A stretch of 64,000 nt of DNA, from the NCBI GenBank assembly GCA_019637855.1, contig JAHBUX010000007.1, forward strand, positions 1-64,000. Direction: 5' to 3'. Position numbers and translations under genes: made by a program. The notes under the pieces were generated by a model. It searched no databases and was not told where the DNA came from. It saw nothing but the letters and a program-made list of their open reading frames with translations. The stretch's first letter is position 1, and every line of letters begins with the position of its first letter. Shown here piece by piece: positions 27,024 through 36,289 of this stretch. This DNA is from Bdellovibrionales bacterium. GTDB taxonomy: Bacteria > Bdellovibrionota > Bdellovibrionia > Bdellovibrionales > UBA1609.

Positions 27024-27881
27024 ATGACTACGCAGCTTAGCCTTCTCCCCCTGCTGCTCGTCGTTTCCTTTAACGCTCAGGCGTTAGGTATGAACGTGAT
27101 CTACGGCGGCGATGATCGTGCCGACTACTATCAAATCAGTAACAGCGCCGTACGGAAACGAGCCGACGCCACCGTCGCACTTATGCGGGCAGCCACGCTG
27201 CGCGTGAGCGGCGAGACGACATACATCACTACAAACCCCTTTGGCCAAAGCTTCGGTCTTTGCGCCAGCGAGCCGTTTTACAATCAAGAGACGGCGGCTT
27301 ATTGCTCGGGATTTTTGATTGCGCCAGACACTGTCGTGACCGCAGGTCACTGCGTGCGCAATGAAGCCTCGTGCAACAACACACGCTTCGTATTTGGTTT
27401 TGCAATGCCGAACTCGCAAAACGTACCGCGAACAGTACCTAGTGCGATGGTCTTTTCCTGTAAACAACTCGTACACTCTGTTTCATATGCTCAAGGCGAA
27501 GACTTCGCGGTTGTACGGCTTGATCGCCCAGTCACGCACGTAGCACCACTGAGCTTTCGTACTCAAGGCTCAGTATCGGTCGGCGAAGACTTGATGGTGA
27601 TCGGCTATCCGCTCGGTCTGCCTGTGAAAATTGCCGGCGGCGCGCAAGTGCGCGAAGTGCGCAATGAACATATGGTCGCCAACTTGGATACCTATGGCGG
27701 TAACTCAGGTTCGGCAGTCTTCAATTCGGTGACTGGAGCAGTTGAAGGCGTTTTGGTGCGCGGTGAGATGGATTGGGATATTGAAAACGGCTGCCGCATC
27801 TCCAAACGCTGTAGCAACAACGGTTGCCGTGGCGAAGATATAACTCTGATTGAACGCGTTTTGCCCTACTTAAACAACTAG
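27024..27881 (+). CDS. Secreted trypsin-like serine protease
   Basis: A 285-residue exported protease of the S1 (chymotrypsin) fold. The signal peptide is LLPLLLVVSFNAQA. The catalytic triad is visible as H110 in TAGHC, D160 in EDFAVVRLD and S228 in GGNSGSAVF. Several cysteine pairs suggest disulfides, in keeping with export. The S1-type oxyanion segment is closer to the V8/glutamyl-endopeptidase style (YGGNSGS) than to trypsin (GDSGG). It probably degrades extracellular or prey protein, which is inference. A GGAG ribosome site precedes the ATG. Confidence 0.9.
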   Translation: MTTQLSLLPLLLVVSFNAQALGMNVIYGGDDRADYYQISNSAVRKRADATVALMRAATLRVSGETTYITTNPFGQSFGLCASEPFYNQETAAYCSGFLIAPDTVVTAGHCVRNEASCNNTRFVFGFAMPNSQNVPRTVPSAMVFSCKQLVHSVSYAQGEDFAVVRLDRPVTHVAPLSFRTQGSVSVGEDLMVIGYPLGLPVKIAGGAQVREVRNEHMVANLDTYGGNSGSAVFNSVTGAVEGVLVRGEMDWDIENGCRISKRCSNNGCRGEDITLIERVLPYLNN

Positions 27882-27895
27882 TAGGGCGCCCGTTT

Positions 27896-29479
27896 CTAAC
27901 GGCAGTTGAGTTTGCCTAGCTGACAGCGATTGCGGATCACCTGCGAGCCTACCGCAAACACACTCGGTCCAAACTGACCTTGTATGTCCGATGCGGGGCC
28001 AGCTACAGCACTGGTCGGTTTGTAACCGCCACCGCCGGCAGAGGCCACGTCACGCGCTGAACCGGTGCCGCCTCCTTGGCTTGCTGGTCTATAACCACTA
28101 CCACCAACCGAACCATTCGAACCACCGTAGGCCGCTTGTGAGCCTTGACCGGAACCCTGGCCCTCGCGCGGGGCTTGACCGTTGGCCGAACCGCCCGCGG
28201 CTTGGCCTTTCACCGATTGCACCGACATCGTCGACACACCACCGCCGGTCGACGCCGTCAAATTTACATTGAGATTGCTGTTGGTGGCGGCAGGATCAGT
28301 ACCGCTCGGCAAGGTTACTGTCGGAAGGCTTGCGCCCGAGTTCAACTCTAAGGCCACCTGCGAGCCCGTCTTTATGGCATCCGGATTGGCAAAGATGGGA
28401 TCCGTGGGACAGCTGACCTTCGCTTGGTTGAGCTGTTCAGCTGAGTTCTGCGCCATACATAGAGCCGGATTGGCCGCGCAACCCGGGGCCTGGTTGGCCA
28501 CTAACTGCAAACAGCTCGGACAGCCGGAGCGACCACTCTGTTTGCAAAAATTGTGAGCCAAAACCGACTGGCAAAAACTGGGATCATAGGTAAGCCCCTC
28601 ACCAACCACCCCAACGGGCGGGGACGACTGCACCACCAAACCATCACCTAAATCCACGCCGCTGCCGCTGGATATCGGAACGATGGCGGAATCCGTTGTT
28701 GAAGCGCCACCACAATAACGTTGTGAGAAGTTTTGGCAAGCAGGGTCACTCGTGAAGGTGTTGGCCGTCATTTTCTGTTTACACAGATTCGAGAGATAGC
28801 CGTTACAATCGGAATAGTTGAAAGCATCCGGTTTACTGCAATCAATAGTGCCGTTTTCCTGCAAAGCACCGTAATATTCCTGGTTCTTTTTGTCATCGCT
28901 GCTGTTCTTACCCAGCATATAACCGAGCAGTCCACCTGCGGCCGCACCCATCAAAGCCGCGCCCATGCCACCCAGACCGCCACTGCCACTGGACTGCGGC
29001 TGAGACGAGCTGCCCTCGGCACCGCTCTGAGTCGCTACCTGCTGCGATTGAGTGGAGGTGCTAGCGAAATTTGTAGACTGAGCCTGATGACCTTCGGCAG
29101 CGGCAATAAGAGCCGCCTTACACTTGTTCTCTTCGGCTTTGCGTTTTTGGGGCGGTTGGCTTGCGCATTCTTTCGCGCACTGATCTTGACTCTTACGGCA
29201 GCTTTCCGCCACGGTCGCCATATCGGCCGCAGCCGCTCCGGTCACCTGCGCTTGTCCTTTGCCCAAACCAAAACTGCCGCCACTACCGTTTTTATCCGCT
29301 AGGTTCTGCATCCCCTGATTGGTCGCGCTTAAGGCCGCCGCAGCAGCCGCATTGCATTGATCAACGAGCTTTTGGCCGCACATCAGTTTCTGCGAGCCAC
29401 CAGAACCATCAGCAGCGGCAGGCATTCCGGTGGTCAGACTCATTGTCATGGTCAAAGCGAACTTAAAGAAACGGTTCAT
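27896..29479 (-). CDS. Cys-rich, Gly/Ser-rich exported protein
   Basis: A 527-residue exported protein I do not recognise. The signal peptide is MNRFFKFALTMTMSLTTGMPAAA, and the start at 29479 is set by a GAGAGG ribosome site. The mature protein has an N-terminal Ala/Gln/Ser-rich region with a few cysteines, a glycine-rich hydrophobic stretch (MGAALMGAAAGGLLGYMLG) that may insert in a membrane, a central part with more than ten cysteines (for example CKQSGRSGCPSCLQL), and a long Gly/Ser tail. It is convergent with the protease gene, their stops being 14 bases apart. Multiple disulfides and surface exposure are likely. Confidence 0.75.
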   Translation of the reverse strand: MNRFFKFALTMTMSLTTGMPAAADGSGGSQKLMCGQKLVDQCNAAAAAALSATNQGMQNLADKNGSGGSFGLGKGQAQVTGAAAADMATVAESCRKSQDQCAKECASQPPQKRKAEENKCKAALIAAAEGHQAQSTNFASTSTQSQQVATQSGAEGSSSQPQSSGSGGLGGMGAALMGAAAGGLLGYMLGKNSSDDKKNQEYYGALQENGTIDCSKPDAFNYSDCNGYLSNLCKQKMTANTFTSDPACQNFSQRYCGGASTTDSAIVPISSGSGVDLGDGLVVQSSPPVGVVGEGLTYDPSFCQSVLAHNFCKQSGRSGCPSCLQLVANQAPGCAANPALCMAQNSAEQLNQAKVSCPTDPIFANPDAIKTGSQVALELNSGASLPTVTLPSGTDPAATNSNLNVNLTASTGGGVSTMSVQSVKGQAAGGSANGQAPREGQGSGQGSQAAYGGSNGSVGGSGYRPASQGGGTGSARDVASAGGGGYKPTSAVAGPASDIQGQFGPSVFAVGSQVIRNRCQLGKLNCR

Positions 29480-29652
29480 ATTACCTCTCTCAAATATATC
29501 GGACCTGAATCGACATGACTTTAGTTGAGACAGCGCCTCATTTTGAGATTTTAACGGCAAGAGTTAGATCGCCACTCAGGCTTCAAAATTCCGCGCCCCG
29601 TCTCATTTTGAAACAGTTGACTGGCGCGGCCGAGCGGCTAAGCTTTGCGCCC

Positions 29653-30960
29653 ATGTTGTACAGGTTCATGGCTCTGTTCGGACTGCTCGCTCTGATCGGC
29701 ATCGCCTGGGTGTTCTCCAATAACCGCCGTCACTTTCCGACCCGCGTGGTGGTTTGGGGCGTGATCCTGCAGATCACCTTTTGTGTGTTGGTCCTCGGCA
29801 TCCCCGCAGCCGGCTTCGATGGCCCTCTGCGCTTTATGTTTGAAGCCGCGAATCAGGCGATCAACGCCACTCTAGATTTCACCCTTGAAGGCAGCCGCTT
29901 TATCTTCGGTGACCTTCTCGACAGCAAGAAGTTTGGCTTTATCTTCGCCTTTCAAGTTCTGCCCACGATTATTTTTATCGGCTCGTTAATGTCCGTGCTC
30001 TATCACCTGCGCATCATGCAGAAGGTCACCAAGTTTTTCGCGGTGATTATGCAAAAGACCATGCGCACTTCCGGAGCGGAGACACTTGCCGGGGCGGCCA
30101 ATATCTTTGTTGGCCAAACGGAAGCGCCATTGGTGATCAAGCCCTTCGTGCGCGGGATGACCAATAGCGAACTATTGTGCGTGATGATCGGCGGAATGGC
30201 CAACACGGCCGGTGGCGTGATGGCGGCCTATGTGGGCCTTTTGCGCGAACGTATGCCCGATATCGCCGGGCACCTGCTCACAGCTAGCATTATGAGCGCA
30301 CCCGCCGCACTTTTAATCGCCAAAGTCTTAATGCCGGAAACCACGGTGCCGCAAACCTATGGACGCATTCCGAAAGAATCCAATGACAGTCCCCACGCCA
30401 ATATTATCGACGCGGCCGCCAGTGGCGCGGCGGAGGGTTTGACCCTGGCTCTGAATGTGGGCGCCATGTTGATCGCCTTTGTGGCGCTGATGGCGCTGGT
30501 GAACTCCGTGCTCGGCACCTTTGGTCATTGGATCGGGTTTGAAACCTGGGGCGCAGCTTTAGTGCCTCAGACTTTTATGACTCCCGACAAGCCAGTGACA
30601 CTTTCACTGCAGCTTGTCCTCGGTTGGATTTTTTCTCCCATTGCCTGGTGCATCGGAATCCCGGCGGCGGAGATTTCCACCGCAGGCGCTCTACTGGGTG
30701 AGAAAACAATTTTGAATGAGTTTGTGGCGTACGTGCATTTAGCCGACTTGTCGAACCAGATCAGCGATCGCACATTTATCTTGCTCAGTTATGCGTTGAG
30801 TGGTTTCGCCAACTTTTCGTCCATTGCGATACAGATCGGTGGTATCGCTCCGTTAGCGCCTGAACGTCGCGGCGACTTAGCTCGTATGGGCCTAAAAGCC
30901 GTACTCGGGGGCACGCTAGCTTCGTTAATGACCGCGACTGTGGTCGGTATTTTCTTATAG
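29653..30960 (+). CDS. Concentrative nucleoside transporter (NupC/CNT family)
   Basis: A 435-residue inner-membrane symporter of the CNT family. The defining substrate-site motif GQTEAPLVIKPF is present, followed by MIGGMANTAGGVMAAYV, EGLTLALNVGAML and FANFSSIAIQIGGI. It imports nucleosides with cations, a sensible activity for an organism that salvages nucleic acids. I start at ATG 29653 because the 46 residues before it are not hydrophobic and resemble no CNT. A tRNA-like fragment just upstream (29620-29640) is chance. Confidence 0.92.
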   Translation: MLYRFMALFGLLALIGIAWVFSNNRRHFPTRVVVWGVILQITFCVLVLGIPAAGFDGPLRFMFEAANQAINATLDFTLEGSRFIFGDLLDSKKFGFIFAFQVLPTIIFIGSLMSVLYHLRIMQKVTKFFAVIMQKTMRTSGAETLAGAANIFVGQTEAPLVIKPFVRGMTNSELLCVMIGGMANTAGGVMAAYVGLLRERMPDIAGHLLTASIMSAPAALLIAKVLMPETTVPQTYGRIPKESNDSPHANIIDAAASGAAEGLTLALNVGAMLIAFVALMALVNSVLGTFGHWIGFETWGAALVPQTFMTPDKPVTLSLQLVLGWIFSPIAWCIGIPAAEISTAGALLGEKTILNEFVAYVHLADLSNQISDRTFILLSYALSGFANFSSIAIQIGGIAPLAPERRGDLARMGLKAVLGGTLASLMTATVVGIFL

Positions 30961-31016
30961 ATATAAGTCATTTTGATCGATCTTGACACTGGGGCATGCG
31001 ACTTCAGATTGTCATC

Positions 31017-33419
31017 ATGAAGAAGAATACACGACTTCCTATAGGTCCCTTCCCTGTGATTCCGATGCGCAATATGGTGCTTTACCCCGGGCAAACCATG
31101 CCTGTTGTGGTAGGGCGTCCCCGTAGCCGATTGGCGCTCGAAGCGGCTTTGCAATCCGACAACGAATGGGTTGTGTTGGTGGCGCAAAAACACGACATCG
31201 GCGATCAGGAACCGGCCGCGACCGATCTGTATCAGATCGGGGTTGTGGCCCGCATTGACCGTACCGAGAACGCCTCGGGCAGCTATCAACTGTTACTGAC
31301 CGGATTGAACCGTTTTTCGATATCGCGCTTTGAAGAGCAAGAGGGTTTTTTGCGCGCCCACGGTGAAAACTTGGACGACGTCCGCGACGTCGAAGGCGAC
31401 ACGCTGTCTTCTCTCACTCAGAATTTAAAAACTCTCGCGGGTGAGATCTTTGATCTATTACCCGGAAATACCGATCGGTACTCCAGCGTCTTACATGCCA
31501 TTGAAGATCCAGTGCTGATGACTCATCTGGTGTCGCAACATTTGGATGTAAAGATCACGCGCAAGCAAGAGTTGCTGGAGATGACCTCGCTGAAAAATCG
31601 CCTGCTTTCGCTGCTCGAACAAATGGTTCATCTGCGCGAAGAGCTGCGTTTGCAAAAAGAGGTCAATCAAAAGCTGTCTTCCCGCCTCGGCAAACAGCAT
31701 CGCGACGCGATTTTGCGCGAGCAGATCCGCACCTTGCAGGAAGAGCTCGGTGACAAGAGCTCCGGCGGACAAGGCGATGACTTGCGCAGCAAAATCACGG
31801 CAGCGCAAATGCCTGAAGACGTTGAGAAGATCGCACTCGAACAGCTGCAACGCCTAGAGACCATCGGCCAACAATCTCCGGAAAGCCATGTGATTCGCAA
31901 TTACTTGGATTTGCTGGTGGCTTTACCGTGGAATGTGCACGCCGATAGCAAGATCGATCTGGATCAAGCGCGTAAGATTTTAGAAGAAGATCACTACGGT
32001 CTAGAGAGAATCAAAAAGCGCATTCTTCAGCACTTGGCCGTGCTGAAGCTAAGAGAGAAAAAAGGCAGCATTCTGCTGTTCGTCGGTCCTCCCGGGGTCG
32101 GCAAGACCTCGCTTGGCAAAAGCATAGCCCGCGCCATGGGTCGGAAATTCGTGCGCGTCAGCCTGGGCGGCGTGCGCGATGACGCAGAAATTCGTGGTCA
32201 CCGCCGCACCTATGTCGGTGCCCTCCCTGGCCGCATTATCGACGGCATCAAACGTGCCGGTGAAAACAATCCTGTCTTTATGCTCGATGAGATCGACAAG
32301 ATGACGCGCGGTTGGGGCGGCGATCCTGCAGCCTCTATGCTTGAGGTTTTGGATCCTGAGCAAAACGCCAAGTTTTTGGATCACTATTTAGATGTATCCT
32401 TCGACTTGTCGAATGTGTTCTTTATCGCGACCGCCAACACGACGGAAACCATTCCGGCGCCGTTGCTGGATCGAATGGAAGTGATTCAATTGAACGGCTA
32501 CACCATAGCGGAAAAGCTGCACATTTCGCGCAACCATTTGGTGCCGAAACAGCTCGAAGACCACGGGGTGAAAGCCGAGCAACTAGAGATCGGCGAAGCC
32601 GCTCAGCTGCGTATGATTCACTCCTACACTCGCGAAGCCGGTGTGCGCGAACTGCAAAGGATCGTGGGTTCCGTTGTTCGCGCCAGCACCGAAAAAGTTT
32701 TGGCCAACACCACGGGACAGCCGGTGAAGGTTGATATTCAAGATCTCGAAGAGATTCTTGGTCCTGAACGCTTCGTGCACGAGTTGGTCGGGGCGCACAA
32801 CCCTCCCGGTGTCGTCACAGGCTTGGCTTGGACTCCGATGGGTGGCGATATCTTGTTTATCGAATCGAGCCATATGCCCGGTCGAGGCAAACTGATCCTC
32901 ACCGGTCAGTTGGGCGATGTGATGCGCGAGAGCGCGCAGATCGCATTGACTTTGGTACGGTCACGCTTGGCTGCAAGCAGCACGGCTCTGGCTTATGATC
33001 GTGAGGACTTGCACGTGCACGTACCTGCCGGCGCCATTCCCAAAGATGGACCGTCAGCGGGTGTGGCCATGCTCTCGGCGATCGCAAGCCTGGTGCTGAA
33101 CAAACCCGTCAGCTCCAAGATGGCCATGACCGGAGAGATCACTTTGCGTGGAGCCGTGACCCCCGTCGGCGGTATCAAAGAGAAAGTGATCGCTGCCCAC
33201 CGCGCCGGTATCGAGAAAGTGCTCTTGCCGAAACGCAATGAACGCGATCTCAAAGAGGTGCCGGATGAAGTGAAGAAAGGTTTGCAGTTCGTGTTTGCGG
33301 AGACGGTCGAAGAGGCGCTTCATCACGTGCTCGGCATTGAGCCGGAGCAGTGGTCGACTCCAAGACCTCCGGTTGGAGCTGAGACGACAACGACGAAGTT
33401 AAGTTCGGATTGTCACTAA
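31017..33419 (+). CDS. lon: ATP-dependent protease Lon
   Basis: An 800-residue LonA. The N-terminal substrate domain begins PVIPMRNMVLYPGQTMPV, Walker A is GPPGVGKTSLGK, Walker B MLDEIDKM, and the proteolytic domain shows the catalytic Ser680 in PKDGPSAGVAM and Lys721 in GGIKEKV, close to the E. coli numbering of 679 and 722. It degrades misfolded and regulatory proteins in the cytoplasm. The start at 31017 is chosen over 30996 because MKKNTRLPIGPFPV fits the family start. A perfect TTGACA is at 30983-30988 but the -10 is poor. Confidence 0.97.
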   Translation: MKKNTRLPIGPFPVIPMRNMVLYPGQTMPVVVGRPRSRLALEAALQSDNEWVVLVAQKHDIGDQEPAATDLYQIGVVARIDRTENASGSYQLLLTGLNRFSISRFEEQEGFLRAHGENLDDVRDVEGDTLSSLTQNLKTLAGEIFDLLPGNTDRYSSVLHAIEDPVLMTHLVSQHLDVKITRKQELLEMTSLKNRLLSLLEQMVHLREELRLQKEVNQKLSSRLGKQHRDAILREQIRTLQEELGDKSSGGQGDDLRSKITAAQMPEDVEKIALEQLQRLETIGQQSPESHVIRNYLDLLVALPWNVHADSKIDLDQARKILEEDHYGLERIKKRILQHLAVLKLREKKGSILLFVGPPGVGKTSLGKSIARAMGRKFVRVSLGGVRDDAEIRGHRRTYVGALPGRIIDGIKRAGENNPVFMLDEIDKMTRGWGGDPAASMLEVLDPEQNAKFLDHYLDVSFDLSNVFFIATANTTETIPAPLLDRMEVIQLNGYTIAEKLHISRNHLVPKQLEDHGVKAEQLEIGEAAQLRMIHSYTREAGVRELQRIVGSVVRASTEKVLANTTGQPVKVDIQDLEEILGPERFVHELVGAHNPPGVVTGLAWTPMGGDILFIESSHMPGRGKLILTGQLGDVMRESAQIALTLVRSRLAASSTALAYDREDLHVHVPAGAIPKDGPSAGVAMLSAIASLVLNKPVSSKMAMTGEITLRGAVTPVGGIKEKVIAAHRAGIEKVLLPKRNERDLKEVPDEVKKGLQFVFAETVEEALHHVLGIEPEQWSTPRPPVGAETTTTKLSSDCH

Positions 33420-33448
33420 AAAAGGCGACCGCGAGCGGTCGCCTTTTA
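33418..33448. terminator. Bidirectional terminator between lon and gpmA
   Basis: GGCGACCG and CGGTCGCC pair perfectly around CGAG, with A residues before and TTTT after. It can end both the lon transcript on the plus strand and the convergent gpmA transcript on the minus strand. Confidence 0.9.
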
Positions 33449-33482
33449 AGTTCGCTAACAAACAACGGGCTTACCAGGGCCA

Positions 33483-34229
33483 CTATTTCTTCTTCGTCTG
33501 ATTGGCCACAGCCGCCGCCGCCCGCGCAATCTCCTCCGGATCTCCAAGATAGCGCTTCGACTTCACATTCAGCGCATCATCTAGCTCATAAACTAACGGC
33601 GTACCAGTCGGGATATTGAGCTCCATAATTTCTTCCGGCGACATTTTCTCCAAATGCTGAACCAACGCACGCAAGGAATTGCCATGGGCGACGATCAACA
33701 CCCTCTCGCCTTTGCGAATACGAGGGGCAATCTCTCCGTTCCACAGCGGCAACAGGCGGTCGAGAGTGGTTTTCAAGGTCTCGCCACGCGGGAGATCGGC
33801 ACTGGGAATGCTGCGAAAGCGCGGCTCTTCGCGCTGCTTCGCTTGCTCCGCATCACTCAACAAAGGCGGCGGCGTATCGTAACTGCGGCGCCAAATCTTC
33901 ACTTGATCTTCGCCGTACTTTTCCGCCGTCTCAGTTTTGTTCAAACCTTGTAAAGCGCCATAGTGACGCTCATTCAAACGCCACGAAGTGAGGATCGAGA
34001 GGAACATGCTGTTCATTTCTTCAAGGCCGATCCACAGAGTGCGGATAGCGCGCTTTAAAATCGAGGTGTAGGCGATGTCGAAAACAAAACCCTCCTCTTT
34101 CAAAAGGCGACCCGCACGGCGGGCTTCTTCGCGACCGGTTTCGCTCAGATCGATATCGACCCAACCGGTGAAGCGGTTCTCTTTGTTCCACTGGCTTTCG
34201 CCATGACGAATAAGGACTAAACGATGCAC
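33483..34229 (-). CDS. gpmA: 2,3-bisphosphoglycerate-dependent phosphoglycerate mutase
   Basis: A 248-residue glycolytic mutase that interconverts 3- and 2-phosphoglycerate. The phosphohistidine motif is [10 protein letters not shown] (His9), followed by [20 protein letters not shown] and the second catalytic histidine in [10 protein letters not shown]. Length and motifs match the dPGM/GpmA family. It is the last gene of a minus-strand run behind the YceI-like gene, 3 bases apart, so it is probably co-transcribed. Confidence 0.96.
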   Translation of the reverse strand: MHRLVLIRHGESQWNKENRFTGWVDIDLSETGREEARRAGRLLKEEGFVFDIAYTSILKRAIRTLWIGLEEMNSMFLSILTSWRLNERHYGALQGLNKTETAEKYGEDQVKIWRRSYDTPPPLLSDAEQAKQREEPRFRSIPSADLPRGETLKTTLDRLLPLWNGEIAPRIRKGERVLIVAHGNSLRALVQHLEKMSPEEIMELNIPTGTPLVYELDDALNVKSKRYLGDPEEIARAAAAVANQTKKK

Positions 34230-34232
34230 AGT

Positions 34233-34880
34233 CTACTCGGCTTTCTTGTCGTTGGGCTTAGCTTCATTCTTGTCCATGACGTTGGCTAAGCGGATGCTGT
34301 CAGCGCCTAAAATCCGGTGGCTTTGTAAGTGAAAATGAAGTTCCAGTTCGGGTTTAGCCTTGGCCAAAACTCCTCCTCCCACTGTGGGCAGAGGAATATC
34401 GAAATCTTTAAATTGCACTCTGGCGACACCATCAACCTCGGCCGCATCAGGCTTAGGCAAATAGGTCGAGCGCACTTTCAATGGGAAGCTACGGTTACCG
34501 ATAAACAGCTCGCCTTCCAAGTCGAAGTTGATTTTACCGAAGAGTTTTTTCCACTCTTCGGCCGTCATCGCTTTGGTGCGAAAAGTTAGCTCGGGACGTT
34601 CTTCCGCCTTCAAGATCTTCATCACGTCTTGATCACGATCGGGATCGTCGCTCTTAAAGCTGCGCACCGGAATATTCACTTCAATATGATAGAGGCCCCC
34701 GACTTCCGGCAACACTTGCGCCGAAACATCGCAGTTTTTGCCGATCACGGCCGACTTGGAGACAAAAAACACAACTTTCTCAGCTTTGTAGGCGACGCAG
34801 TGGGACTCGTCTTCGAGCAGCGCCTTATCAGACGCCGCCCAAGCGGAAAAGGCCAGCATTAGGCTAATTATTAGCTGCAC
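34233..34880 (-). CDS. YceI-like periplasmic lipid-binding protein
   Basis: A 215-residue exported protein. The best start is a GTG at 34880, which follows AAGGAG by 10 bases and gives a signal peptide MQLIISLMLAFSAWA; longer starts would add a basic, out-of-place head. The mature part shows the YceI/lipocalin-like pattern of long beta strands (LYHIEVNIPVRSFKSDD, LTFRTKAMT, FDLEGELFI). Such proteins bind polyisoprenoid lipids in the periplasm; the ligand here is unknown. The start lies inside the end of the upstream lipoprotein gene. Confidence 0.75.
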   Translation of the reverse strand: MQLIISLMLAFSAWAASDKALLEDESHCVAYKAEKVVFFVSKSAVIGKNCDVSAQVLPEVGGLYHIEVNIPVRSFKSDDPDRDQDVMKILKAEERPELTFRTKAMTAEEWKKLFGKINFDLEGELFIGNRSFPLKVRSTYLPKPDAAEVDGVARVQFKDFDIPLPTVGGGVLAKAKPELELHFHLQSHRILGADSIRLANVMDKNEAKPNDKKAE

Positions 34881-35442
34881 TCGACTGACTCTCCTTCTTG
34901 GCCTTGAGGTCGGCATCGCAAATCTCGAGCTTCTCTTCGTACTCGTCTTGGCGCTTCAACAAAGTTTGCTTGTACTTGGCAAAACGACCGATGCGGTCTT
35001 TGAGGAACTCTTCACTCACCGCCACGATTTTGTCTTTTTCATCGATGCCGATATTGAACTCATCCTCTTTGTCAGTCACACGATCCACCGGCTCGGTCCA
35101 AATCAGCTTGCCGTCGCCACCGAACTTCTTAGACACGATCTGCTCGCGACAGGACTTCAAAGCGCCATAAAGACCTTTAGAACCGTATTTGCGATTGCCG
35201 TACACACGGTCTTCAAGCTCATAGACTTCATACTGCAAGCGGCGCAACTCTTCGTTCATTTGCACCTTTTTTTGCACGATCATATTGCCATCTTTGATAC
35301 CGATTTTCTCTTGGCCGTTTAAAGCCTGTTCTTTGGACAATTCAGTTTCGATCTTCTCGGCCTTGTGCGGATTGGACTTACAGGCCGCAAAAAGACCCAG
35401 GGTGAGAGCAGCCATAAAAAATTTAAAGCTGAGACTCAGCAT
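34864..35442 (-). CDS. Lipoprotein of unknown function
   Basis: A 192-residue predicted lipoprotein. The signal peptide MLSLSFKFFMAALTLGLFAAC has a good lipobox with Cys21, and AGGAG sets the start at 35442. The mature part is highly charged and helical (EELRRLQYEVYELEDRVYG, then KYKQTLLKRQDEYEEKLE), consistent with coiled coil. It is the first gene of a lipoprotein-YceI-gpmA run. Family unknown to me. Confidence 0.78.
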   Translation of the reverse strand: MLSLSFKFFMAALTLGLFAACKSNPHKAEKIETELSKEQALNGQEKIGIKDGNMIVQKKVQMNEELRRLQYEVYELEDRVYGNRKYGSKGLYGALKSCREQIVSKKFGGDGKLIWTEPVDRVTDKEDEFNIGIDEKDKIVAVSEEFLKDRIGRFAKYKQTLLKRQDEYEEKLEICDADLKAKKESQSSAANN

Positions 35443-35546
35443 ACGTTTTCTCCTACTTCCCGAGCGTGCAGTGAACGCACGCTTCTGCATATAGAGGCCC
35501 ATTATTGAGTGGAGCGCAGACGCAATCAAGTGCCGTTCACGCGAGC

Positions 35547-36194
35547 TTAAGTGCGCGAGGAGATTCGCAAACTTTGTTGACCACCCAAGTCAATGTCGAC
35601 TGTGCGTAGGCTCTTGACTTTAATTTGAAGCGCCGCAAATAGACGTTTCCCCCAATCGGCGATCGACTCGCTTTGAGGTGTGGCAAACTGGGGGAAGATT
35701 GCGCGCACGGCTGACGGCAAAATGCCGCGTCGAAGAGCCACACCGTTCTCATCCACATCGGCTTGCAGAGTGCAAGTCAGATTCAAATGCCTTTCGATCA
35801 GCTCAACACCCTCGCTATCGGGCTTCAGGCGGCACGCCAGATGATCGTCTTCGGCCACGGTCAAGGAGCTCCAACGACCATCACTGATGGGTTCTGCAAA
35901 CAATTTTGCGCCTAAATAAAGTGTGATGGTTTCCAGTGTGGAGGGTTTTTCTTGGAACTCAGGGATATCGCGAAAAAAACAACGGTGATCACAAAGATTC
36001 TTAAGAAATCTGAGCGACTCGGTGAAATCGACGGAATTGGCACCAATAATCGCGACCGTCAGGCGTAGGTTGCTTCCCACGCCCTCAGGCGAAGCGTTAC
36101 GACCATAGATTTCACTGTTGCGTTCCGCGCTCCACTGGGGATTCCAGTAGCGATGGGCGACGCTTACGTAAACACTTTGCGACTGCTCGATCAT
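35547..36194 (-). CDS. Tandem T-fold protein, degenerate PTPS/QueD homologue
   Basis: A 215-residue protein. Residues 8-115 align with 6-pyruvoyl-tetrahydropterin synthase: AHRYWNP, then SAERNSEIYGRN, a D-x-x-x-SLRFLKNL helix, CDHRCFF for the LDHxxL motif, and STLETITLYL for STxENxAxYI. The first zinc His (in AHRY) and the DH pair are kept. The catalytic Cys after the YGK/YGR turn is Asn, and the zinc HGH is GVG. So two zinc ligands and the nucleophile are lost, and catalysis by the usual route is unlikely. Residues 125-215 look like a second, shorter T-fold copy (LTCTLQADVDENG, SESIADWGKRLF, LRTVDIDLG). It stands alone between a lipoprotein gene and fadD. Confidence 0.7.
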   Translation of the reverse strand: MIEQSQSVYVSVAHRYWNPQWSAERNSEIYGRNASPEGVGSNLRLTVAIIGANSVDFTESLRFLKNLCDHRCFFRDIPEFQEKPSTLETITLYLGAKLFAEPISDGRWSSLTVAEDDHLACRLKPDSEGVELIERHLNLTCTLQADVDENGVALRRGILPSAVRAIFPQFATPQSESIADWGKRLFAALQIKVKSLRTVDIDLGGQQSLRISSRT

Positions 36195-36289
36195 GAAGCT
36201 CTTATGCCGCTGTTTTACTCATTCCTTCAAGCATTTTGACTTGAATTTACTGCTGTTTCTGAGAACCTCAAAACTCCGGAGGAAGAGCG

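Noticed and set aside
26825-27025. 66-codon minus-strand open frame before the protease gene
   Set aside because: It covers the inverted repeat and reads as unpatterned sequence; no ribosome site.
29620-29652. tRNA-like stretch (GCGGCCGAGCGGCTAAG) before the nucleoside transporter gene
   Set aside because: Only a D-arm-like piece is present; no acceptor stem, anticodon arm or T-arm can be built around it.
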